Below, piece after piece: positions 1 through 5,456 of a DNA stretch of 8,193 bases. Location: contig JAICHI010000044.1 in the NCBI GenBank assembly GCA_025922735.1, forward strand, positions 1-8,193. The letters are read 5' to 3'. The position numbers and the translations under genes were made by a program. The notes beneath the pieces are model-generated. The model saw only the letters and a program-made list of their open reading frames with translations, did not search any database and was not told where the DNA came from. Source of the stretch: Nitrososphaeraceae archaeon. GTDB taxonomy: Archaea; Thermoproteota; Nitrososphaeria; Nitrososphaerales; Nitrososphaeraceae. Positions within the stretch are counted from its first letter, which is position 1. Each line of letters starts with the position of its first letter.

Positions 1-195
1 GCTTTAGGCGCAGACTTTGGTGGCAATGGCACGCTCATAGGATCAAGCGCAGGTGTGGTAGCAGCCGGCATAAGTGAAAAGAATGGTCATCCAATTAGCT
101 TCAATAGATGGTTCAAAGTCGGATTTCCCTTTATGATAGTGACAACTGCCATTGGGACTGTCATCCTTGCTATCGATATTTTATTGCGCCTATAG
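1..195 (+). CDS. C-terminal end of an ArsB/NhaD-type ion transporter (partial)
   Basis: The frame is open from the left edge to a TAG at 193-195, giving the last 64 residues of a larger protein. The piece starts with ALGADFGGNGTLIGSSAG and continues with an ISEKNGHPISF stretch, then a hydrophobic segment of about 25 residues ending in DILLRL. The small-residue GGNGTLIGxSA loop, followed by an (A/S)EKxG turn and one last membrane helix, is what I know from the ion transporter superfamily members ArsB, NhaD and related arsenite or Na+/H+ antiporters. These sit in the cytoplasmic membrane. Family members usually have Asn in the GASAN loop; here the residue is Gly (SSAG). The substrate cannot be decided from the C-terminus, so arsenite efflux, sodium/proton exchange or a dicarboxylate/citrate-type carrier all remain possible. 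The start lies outside the window. Confidence 0.8.
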   Translation, partial: ALGADFGGNGTLIGSSAGVVAAGISEKNGHPISFNRWFKVGFPFMIVTTAIGTVILAIDILLRL

Positions 196-717
196 CTGCA
201 AGATATTTTATACTACAAATACAAAGCGTGTGTGCATGCCAGCAGGGAGGCAGCAGAAAGAAAAACATACCAAGATCTTTCGCCTCTTATAAAGGATCAT
301 GGAAAAGATCGCGATACAGACAATTTTATACATATTCTCCTGGATGGCAATTTCTGAGAACCAGTACAAAGAAACTTTGTATAATTTTCCTTTGCACACT
401 CATGAAAAAATATTCCCTATTCTAGTAGCTATAGTAGGCCTTGATACTTGTGTGTCTTGCTGATTAACTTAATTTATCATAACTTCGTAAGATATGAATT
501 AATCGATAGGCGGACTGTATAAAGTTGCTTAAGAAGGCTGAAGAAAATAGAGAATCCTGTAGGATAATAATACAAGGCCGTGACCTCTTAAATATAATAT
601 GGTGTGGGTAAGGCTGCTTGAGTAACTGTCATTGATAATCCAATCCTCTGTCTGAGGACGTTGACCAAATTTGAATATTGTAAGCTATAGCCTAAATTAG
701 GGGCGTGAAGTGCCATG
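196..717. other. Long intergenic stretch without a recognisable gene
   Basis: This stretch separates the transporter end from the UspA gene. The open frames in it (105 codons on plus, 63 on minus) begin inside or just after the transporter end, have cysteine- and aromatic-rich biased composition and resemble no family I know, so I do not call them. I see no tRNA fold, no long repeat and no clear terminator. A small inverted repeat, ATCCT-GT-AGGAT, lies near 553-564, and an AT-rich TAAATATAATATG stretch near 589-601 could be a promoter-like element. The region could hold an untranslated RNA, but nothing visible proves it. Confidence 0.4.
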
Positions 718-730
718 TTTTTATATATCA
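718..730 (+). promoter_or_regulatory. TATA box for the UspA gene (leaderless)
   Basis: TTTTATATATCA is a good archaeal TATA box. Its centre (about 724) is 24 bases before the ATG at 748, so transcription should begin at or within a base or two of that ATG. This argues for a leaderless mRNA and against the upstream ATG at 715, which lies ahead of the box. Confidence 0.65.
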
Positions 731-747
731 TAAAGGAATATTTACTA

Positions 748-1242
748 ATGGCTGAAGTCACGAAGGCATTGTTATCTTCTTCTATTTCTATCAAAAAGAT
801 ACTGGTTCCAGTTGATGGTTCTAACGCATCAGTGAAAGCACTACAATATGCAACTCATCTGGCAGAGTTAGAAGCTAGTAATACTGAACTCATAGTGGTG
901 CATGTATTGGAAGATGTCAAGCAAGGCGGCGCAATAGGATTGCAGGCCAAATACGGAAATGTACGGCTTGTCGAAGGCTTCAAAAGAGCAAGAAGGCAAG
1001 CTGCCTTGGAGTGGCTAGAGCAAGTTCAAGTAGCTGCGAAGGAAAAGGGGATACGACTAAAGACTGAGGTTTTAGACGGAGATTCAAAAGTCAAAGTTAT
1101 AATAGACTATGCAAAGAAAAATAGTGTTGACTTGATAGTCATAGGCTCAACAGGGCTTACAGGGTTTAAACGGCTTTTGCTAGGTAGCATAGCTAATGCA
1201 GTAGTTAGTAGTGCACCTTGTCCTGTTATGGTGGTGCGGTGA
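748..1242 (+). CDS. Universal stress protein, UspA family
   Basis: This is a single-domain Usp protein of 164 residues, the usual length for the family. The first strand holds KKILVPVDGS (about residues 16-25), where the Asp contacts nucleotide in ATP-binding Usps. The C-terminal part carries the ATP-binding pattern G-x2-G-x9-G-S (G133, G136, G146, S147), followed by the typical last strand SAPCPVMVVR. It is therefore expected to be an ATP-binding, dimeric cytoplasmic protein; family members act in stress tolerance, but the specific partner cannot be read from sequence. I chose the ATG at 748 rather than the in-frame ATG at 715. The TATA box at 718-730 sits between them at the right distance for 748, and the 11 extra residues (starting MFLYIIKEYL) precede the conserved fold. 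It is monocistronic, with no close neighbour on the same strand. The fold is certain and the physiological role unknown. Confidence 0.93.
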   Translation: MAEVTKALLSSSISIKKILVPVDGSNASVKALQYATHLAELEASNTELIVVHVLEDVKQGGAIGLQAKYGNVRLVEGFKRARRQAALEWLEQVQVAAKEKGIRLKTEVLDGDSKVKVIIDYAKKNSVDLIVIGSTGLTGFKRLLLGSIANAVVSSAPCPVMVVR

Positions 1243-1540
1243 TAAACGTTGCAATATAAACAATAAAGATCCTCAATTATTCATATGTAGCGAGCAATCT
1301 ATTTTTGCTTTATAACATCGTTAATTATTCTCTGTAATGGATGATGAGCTATCGAGGATCAACATAGCTGTTATATCTTTTATTTCTCGCATGCTGGATA
1401 TACGTTTATGAACGGCTCTTTATAAATATCTTTTTGCTATCTAACAACATAGCGAGTAGAAGGAACCTAAGGTCAAAATAGGAAGACGGTTGAATTTACT
1501 AGTGTTAGAAAAAGGGTGTTACATGGCCCATATAGAATGA
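1243..1540. other. Intergenic stretch with an orphan promoter-like element
   Basis: This AT-rich spacer lies between the UspA gene and the 3' end of the convergent unknown gene. A T-run at about 1301-1305 may help end UspA transcription, and an A5 run near 1509-1513 (T5 on the minus strand) may do so for the opposite gene. GATCCTC at 1268-1274 is repeated inverted as GAGGATC at 1354-1360, but 80 bases apart, so it is weak. The clearest signal is the TATA-like element described separately. No open frame of useful length is present. Confidence 0.4.
1418..1430 (+). promoter_or_regulatory. Orphan TATA box pointing into the 3' end of the minus-strand gene
   Basis: CTTTATAAATATC is one of the best TATA matches in the window, yet no protein start lies 24-30 bases downstream. 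A transcript starting near 1450 would run antisense into the unknown minus-strand gene. The match may be chance in AT-rich DNA, or may mark a small non-coding RNA. Confidence 0.35.
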
Positions 1541-2089
1541 TTAGTTGTTAAGTATAACATAATCTCTTCCATATACAAAGCCAATAAGCATTATCGATCC
1601 CTTTTGAAATACAATCGCCATCTGCGTTTGAATGTCACCACCTGAGAAAGAAATTTTTCCTTCCCTATGTGCGAAAAGGATTTCATCAGGGTGAACAAAG
1701 AGAGGCATATTTGCTCCTTTGAGCTTTTTCTGTTCGCGCTTATAGTTTAGCATCTTTATTACCAATTCTAGGTCATGCTTGGTATCGGGAAGCACAACGT
1801 TTTCCTGGTATGTAATTACGCCGTTATTGTTGTTATCCTTGTTGCCGCTAAAATCATATTGCTGAGTAGAGCCGGTTTTTATTATTCTTTCAATTCTGAA
1901 AACGACTGGCAATCTATTCCAATCAGGGTTAAATCCAGAGATTGAAGTCAGCAATTCCTCTATTGTTACTTTGAATGGGGAAAGGTCATATGGGCTGCCT
2001 GATTTTTGCTTGGCAATTATTCTCTCAACCTCAGTTTTGACAGAATTGAGATCCTTTAGATATTTGCGGAAAAATAGCAATCTTTTCAC
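1541..2089 (-). CDS. Protein of unknown function with one EF-hand-like loop
   Basis: I do not recognise this 182-residue protein. It has a basic N-terminus (MKRLLFFRKYLKDL), an amphipathic helical stretch to about residue 50, then a mixed alpha/beta body rich in short hydrophobic strands up to a hydrophobic C-terminus (residues 156-180). There is no signal peptide or clear membrane helix. Residues 85-96, DNNNNGVITYQE, fit the 12-residue EF-hand calcium loop: D1, N3, N5, G6, I8 and E12. A lone loop like this may bind Ca2+ or be just an Asn-rich turn. The start is a GTG, directly preceded by an in-frame TAG, so no earlier start exists. The next in-frame ATG is only at residue 113, which would remove most of the protein. 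The sequence varies like a real protein and the opposite strand has no family resemblance, so I believe it is coding. It stands alone, divergent from the ParB gene. Confidence 0.7.
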   Translation of the reverse strand: MKRLLFFRKYLKDLNSVKTEVERIIAKQKSGSPYDLSPFKVTIEELLTSISGFNPDWNRLPVVFRIERIIKTGSTQQYDFSGNKDNNNNGVITYQENVVLPDTKHDLELVIKMLNYKREQKKLKGANMPLFVHPDEILFAHREGKISFSGGDIQTQMAIVFQKGSIMLIGFVYGRDYVILNN

Positions 2090-2502
2090 CTATGCCACTC
2101 TTAACGCTATACTCCATGAATGTTGCATACCTGATACATCATCTTTTTTCGTACTATTCTCTATTATCTCACTAAACATTTAGCACCGACCTTGTCCTAA
2201 ATCTCCTGATGCGGTTCTCTGAAGAGAAAACCATCCACAATTGCGCGAATTATTACTTTGTTTCCTATTATACTTTCGCTTCGTTTATTGATTTACCGGA
2301 CATTATTCTTTCCTACACTTTTAGAGAAGTCTAGGCGTGATTACTGCAAGTGCAAGAGCAATAGAAGATGACTCTGGTTGCTATTTCATAATCCTCTAGA
2401 ACAAATGTATACATCACATTTTCCGTAACAACATATAACTTAGATCTAGTCCAGTGTGAAATTCAAGTCAACTGTTCGACTGTCGAACAAGAATCCAAAA
2501 AC
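2090..2502. other. Divergent intergenic region upstream of the ParB gene
   Basis: This region must hold the promoters of both the minus-strand unknown gene and the ParB gene. A small hairpin, GGTTCTCT-GA-AGAGAAAACC (2213-2232, with a two-base bulge), is visible. ACATATAACT (about 2431-2440) is a possible TATA box for ParB and would place the transcript start near 2460, just before the palindrome at 2473-2489. No gene-like open frame is seen. Confidence 0.4.
2473..2489. promoter_or_regulatory. Perfect 17-base palindrome, candidate parS/operator
   Basis: TGTTCGACTGTCGAACA is a perfect 8-1-8 inverted repeat lying 13 bases before the ATG of the ParB gene. A near-identical copy follows the same gene (3315-3331). 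ParB proteins commonly bind palindromic parS sites close to their own gene and can autoregulate through them, so this is the best candidate site for the encoded protein. It differs from the bacterial consensus parS (TGTTTCACGTGAAACA), so the assignment is inference. Confidence 0.6.
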
Positions 2503-3312
2503 ATGAGCTTGGAGATAATTATAAATACGAATATTACCAATTTGGACCAGATGAAGATCAAGAATATTCCAGTGAAGATGATTGATGTTGCAAATGAAAA
2601 TGTGCGGAAGGACGATTCTTTTGGTAAAGATGATAAGGACAAACTGATAAAGGAGCACCTTTCGAAATTTGATCTTCTCCAGCCTGTAGTGGTGCGATTT
2701 GACAATGAAAGCCAAAGATACAAGCTATTGATTGGACGAAGACGCTATTTTGCGTTAAGTGCAAAGGGAGAGAGGAGCATCCCTGCAGTGATTACTCAAT
2801 TAGAGGGAGCTGAAGCAGAAGCCGCTTCACTCTTTGAGAATCTTATACGCAAGGATTTGCCGCCACTTGAGAAGGCTCGAATGGTAAAGAAATTGGTTGA
2901 TTTCACAAAAGGTGGCATTACCGCAGTATCAGCAAAGTATGGTCTCCCAAAGAGTACTGTCAGCGAGTGGCTAAGTATTCTTACACTTCCCGCCTTGCTA
3001 CAGAAAAAAATAGAGAAAGGGGAGATCACCTCTTATGAAGCGATTCAAATTGCAAGGAAGCCAAAGCGTGTGCACGAAAAACTGATTACCGCTGCAGCGG
3101 CAGGAAGGCTTCAGGAGGAGATGTCAAGAGCAGGAGTAAAAAGAGGGGCGCCAAGAGGCCTATTAACGATCAGGCTAGTATTCGATCCAAGAAAGAAACC
3201 TGATAAACAATTGTGGGATAGAATGAGGGAAAAGGCAGATGAAAATGGTCTTGAGGTAACAGATTATGTCAGAAGTATTATTCTGAAGCACATGCAACAA
3301 AAAGTCAGCTAA
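2503..3312 (+). CDS. ParB-family partition/nucleoid protein with a putative ribbon-helix-helix C-terminus
   Basis: The 269 residues show the ParB order. An N-terminal ParB/Srx-like domain starts at IPVKMIDVANENVR (residues 22-35) and contains the nucleotide/clamp motif GRRRYFAL (78-85) and the second motif ENLIRKDLPPLEKA (112-125), which match the G(E)RRxxA and ENxxR boxes of CTP-binding ParBs. A helix-turn-helix follows at about 137-160 (ITAVSAKYGLPKSTVSEWLS), for specific DNA binding. Residues 220-264 look like a ribbon-helix-helix: one strand (LLTIRLVFD), then two helices separated by a turn (NGLEVTDYVRSII). This could be the dimerisation module. No ParA ATPase gene lies nearby, so it may act in chromosome organisation with a ParA elsewhere, or as a regulator. 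The ATG at 2503 gives the longest form. ATG 2551, with TTATAAAT 28 bases upstream, would start at MKIKNIPVKM and is a real alternative. Both keep all domains. Confidence 0.88.
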   Translation: MSLEIIINTNITNLDQMKIKNIPVKMIDVANENVRKDDSFGKDDKDKLIKEHLSKFDLLQPVVVRFDNESQRYKLLIGRRRYFALSAKGERSIPAVITQLEGAEAEAASLFENLIRKDLPPLEKARMVKKLVDFTKGGITAVSAKYGLPKSTVSEWLSILTLPALLQKKIEKGEITSYEAIQIARKPKRVHEKLITAAAAGRLQEEMSRAGVKRGAPRGLLTIRLVFDPRKKPDKQLWDRMREKADENGLEVTDYVRSIILKHMQQKVS

Positions 3313-3314
3313 AA

Positions 3315-3331
3315 AGTTCGACTGCCGAACT
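3315..3331. promoter_or_regulatory. Second copy of the palindrome flanking the ParB gene
   Basis: AGTTCGACTGCCGAACT starts three bases after the ParB stop codon. It shares GTTCGACTG-CGAAC with the copy upstream of the gene, differing at one inner base, and its two arms match except for that one base pair. Two copies of one palindrome bracketing a parB gene support a parS-like role rather than a simple terminator hairpin. Confidence 0.5.
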
Positions 3332-3424
3332 ATAAATTCGGCAATTCATTAAGAGTTACTGATCTACCAATATTGCACACATTTTAAAGCCTATAGAGTC
3401 TGCAGATAACAGTAATAAAAAAGC

Positions 3425-3470
3425 GTAATTTACCAGAATTACTTCTAAGCTAAAAGTTCGTGCACAAACT
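3425..3470. repeat. Two further small inverted repeats between ParB and the ureohydrolase
   Basis: GTAATT-TACCAG-AATTAC (3425-3442) is a perfect 6-bp hairpin. AGTTCGTGCACAAACT (3455-3470) is a 16-base palindrome with one mismatched pair, and its left arm starts with AGTTCG like the ParB-flanking sites. The second may be a weak third copy of the ParB site or an operator for the genes downstream; the evidence is only resemblance. Confidence 0.3.
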
Positions 3471-3512
3471 AGCCGCTTGGAATAGAATTGAGACAACGTA
3501 AACTACTTAGCA

Positions 3513-3521
3513 ATATTTAAG
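3513..3521 (+). promoter_or_regulatory. Probable TATA box of the ureohydrolase/UreA-like operon
   Basis: ATATTTAAG is a fair TATA-like element, 26 bases before the ATG of a four-codon mini-ORF at 3543 and about 40 bases before the gene start at 3557. The 5' leader would then be only about 14 bases, carrying a GTGA that can pair with the anti-Shine-Dalgarno of 16S rRNA. Confidence 0.4.
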
Positions 3522-3556
3522 AAATACTTACTATTTTCTATTATGAGTGAAAAGTA

Positions 3557-4714
3557 ATGGGAATGGAATTCTACGGTGACTCGTACAAAGGCAATGACGA
3601 ACCCATTTTTGTGGGGATTCCCACGTTTCTGAAGTTGCCTTGGCTCAGAAGCCATGAAGAGCTGAAAAAAGTGAAGCCGGATGTAGCCATCGTTGGGGAG
3701 CCATTCGACTTTGGAACAACAATCCGCCCTGGTGCCAGATACGGTCCAAGGGCTATACGCGCTGCTTCGACAGTGCCATCCCCACCATACGAGCACTTCA
3801 ACATTGAGACTGGCGTCGATCCATTTGGAGTCTTCAAGACAGTAGACTATGGTGATGTAGTAGTATCGCCCGGTGATGTTGTCGAATCACACAGGAGAAT
3901 GACTGAAAAAGTAAAGGAAGTACTAGATATTGATGGAATCCCAGTAATGCTTGGTGGCGATCACTCCATCACATTTCCAAATGTCCGTGCATTTGCCAAG
4001 AAATACAAGAATATAGGAATGATCCACATCGATTGTCATGCTGATTGTGCTCCACAGGGACTCTGCGGCTTCAAGTATGACCATGGAGCCCACATCAGAA
4101 GAATCATGGAGTTGGGTTGCCTGAAGGGCAAGAATTACACTCTGATAGGCCCAAGAGGTTACTGGCCTGGGCCGGATCTGTACAAATGGATGGCAGATCA
4201 AGACTTTCAATGGTTCACTATGCTGGATGTAGAAGAGCTGGGAATCGACCAGATCGCAAAGGAAGCGGCAGATAGAGCCAACGACAACGTAGATGCAGTT
4301 TACATAAGCTGGGACATTGATACTTTCGATCCAGCCTATGCTCCCGGAACAGGAGAACCAGAACCAAACGGGCTGACCTCAAGAGAAGGTATGAGATTGA
4401 TGAGGCTACTTTCGACTTCGTTTGATCCAGACCGGTTTGCCTTTGACCTTGTAGAAGTATCGCCAAGCTACGATGTAAGTGACGTCAACTCATACAATGG
4501 AGGAATTACATCAGGTCTAGCCAATAGACTGATTGTTGAGCTACTGGCAGGATTGTCGCTGACAAAGAAAGGTATGACTGAAGGCAAGCCCGTAAGACCA
4601 AAGCATTACCGGGGTAAAGGACACACATATGACTTTGGCAAGGCTCCAAAGCGAAAGATACCAAAGAGACCACCACTAAATTATGGTTCAAAGGCAAAGA
4701 TGTCCACAAGATAA
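3557..4714 (+). CDS. Ureohydrolase of the arginase/agmatinase/guanidinase family
   Basis: The enzyme is expected to hydrolyse a guanidino group, releasing urea, with a two-metal (Mn2+ or Ni2+) centre in the cytoplasm. All six family ligands are visible: H136 in GGDHS, D159/H161/D163 in IDCHAD, and D253/D255 in SWDIDTFDPAYAPGTG. E300 in DLVEVSP corresponds to the Glu (E277 in human arginase I) that holds the guanidinium. The N-terminal IPTFLKLPW and GEPFDFGTTIRPGARYGPRAIR (about 21-68) resemble agmatinase and guanidinobutyrase. At 385 residues it is longer than agmatinases (about 300) and near the length of Ni-dependent guanidine hydrolases, with a basic C-terminal tail (about 339-385). Unusual points are Cys in place of Ala in the DAHxD motif, further Cys at 164 and 170, and Asn271 in the usual PGGLT loop. 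Agmatine, guanidinobutyrate, arginine and free guanidine all remain possible substrates. ATG 3557 is used; ATG 3563 would also serve. The next gene starts directly after its stop. Confidence 0.92.
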   Translation: MGMEFYGDSYKGNDEPIFVGIPTFLKLPWLRSHEELKKVKPDVAIVGEPFDFGTTIRPGARYGPRAIRAASTVPSPPYEHFNIETGVDPFGVFKTVDYGDVVVSPGDVVESHRRMTEKVKEVLDIDGIPVMLGGDHSITFPNVRAFAKKYKNIGMIHIDCHADCAPQGLCGFKYDHGAHIRRIMELGCLKGKNYTLIGPRGYWPGPDLYKWMADQDFQWFTMLDVEELGIDQIAKEAADRANDNVDAVYISWDIDTFDPAYAPGTGEPEPNGLTSREGMRLMRLLSTSFDPDRFAFDLVEVSPSYDVSDVNSYNGGITSGLANRLIVELLAGLSLTKKGMTEGKPVRPKHYRGKGHTYDFGKAPKRKIPKRPPLNYGSKAKMSTR

Positions 4715-5110
4715 ATGATAAATATCAAAGCAGCAGTAAAAGGGGAACCAGACACCACTCCTTTTAGATGCACTTTTTTGTATGTCAGCAAGTCTGATGA
4801 GCAAGTTTTTCACAATTCAGTGGAAATGATCCAGGAAAAGCTTGACAAGAACCTGAGAATTAATATTAATGAGTCGCTCATAATCTACTGCGCATATGCT
4901 ATTAGCGAGTTGCGCGCTCGTAAACCTGTAACCGTTATTGAGAGAAATGCGCAAAAAATTTTGCCCCCTGAAAAGGTTATGATCGGTGTTCCTGAAAGTC
5001 TGAGAAAAATTACTTTTGAGACAAGAATAGACAAATTGCCAAAAAGGCGAATAACCCTCAAAGAACCAATTGCTACAAGTAATTACATACTCGCTGCAAA
5101 AAATTGTTAG
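4715..5110 (+). CDS. Stand-alone urease gamma subunit (UreA)-like protein
   Basis: The C-terminal part of this 131-residue protein lines up with urease gamma subunits. Residues 49-68 (INI-NES then ISELRAR) match the UreA LNYPEAVAL...EGARDG segment. Residues 81-118 match, in order, vLtreqVMeGVPEmi, the EatF strand and the LvTvhdPI end; here they read KILPPEKVMIGVPESL, FETRID and RRITLKEPI. The first 25 or so residues are an extension absent from the ~100-residue UreA. In urease the gamma subunit is structural and binds no nickel. Here no ureB, ureC or accessory ureDEFG genes are near, so it is unlikely to be part of the normal urease and more probably serves the ureohydrolase upstream. Its ATG follows the upstream TAA with no base between, which implies translational coupling and fixed stoichiometry. 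It could be a subunit, an assembly factor or a link to urease; sequence cannot tell which. Confidence 0.75.
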   Translation: MINIKAAVKGEPDTTPFRCTFLYVSKSDEQVFHNSVEMIQEKLDKNLRININESLIIYCAYAISELRARKPVTVIERNAQKILPPEKVMIGVPESLRKITFETRIDKLPKRRITLKEPIATSNYILAAKNC

Positions 5111-5456
5111 CGGTGAAGAAATAGGGGGGCGAGTGGAGTTTGGTGTTGTAAATATTTGGTCTGTGGCTGTAGCAGCCTGCTTTTCAATTTCCATGTGAGC
5201 AAGGTAAAGGATCAATAATACTCTAGCTCCATTCCGGATACTTCTCCTTGGCCTTGTCATTATGTCGCTGGGGTTTTAATGCATGTTGGTTTCTAAAGAC
5301 TACTTCCATTTGGTAGTGCTATCTATCAATTGCCATCTTACAATAGCAGACTCCCAAATTCGTTTTAACGAAAATACATGGCAGCAGTTACTGCAGGGAT
5401 ATTGACGCCGAAATAATGCTTGGACTTCATGCACTCGGATATTTCTTCCATGATTA
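5111..5456. other. Convergent intergenic stretch
   Basis: This spacer lies between the 3' ends of the UreA-like gene (plus) and the thermosome gene (minus). A perfect 6-2-6 inverted repeat, TTCGTT-TT-AACGAA (5359-5372), and a smaller one, GCAGT-T-ACTGC (about 5383-5393), are present. Either could mark transcript ends, but neither is followed by a long T-run. Open minus-strand frames here are out-of-frame continuations of neighbouring genes and I do not call them. Nothing else is seen. Confidence 0.4.

Noticed and set aside
108..425. 105-codon plus-strand open frame overlapping the transporter end
   Set aside because: It lies out of frame over the well-supported transporter C-terminus, is rich in Cys, Tyr and Ser without any motif, and has no promoter or ribosome site at its ATG.
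1268..1360. Inverted repeat GATCCTC...GAGGATC
   Set aside because: Seven bases separated by about 80 in AT-rich DNA is expected by chance; no mobile element features accompany it.
1336..1376. C/D-box-like small RNA (ATGATGA C box)
   Set aside because: A C-box match occurs at 1341-1347, but no CTGA D box follows at the right distance and no second box pair is found.
3460..3556. Possible guanidine riboswitch ahead of the ureohydrolase
   Set aside because: The likely transcript start leaves a leader of only about 14 bases, with no room for an aptamer, and no ykkC-type conserved elements are visible.
4817..5260. 147-codon minus-strand open frame opposite the UreA-like gene
   Set aside because: The plus strand there has clear UreA motifs; the minus frame has biased composition and no family resemblance.
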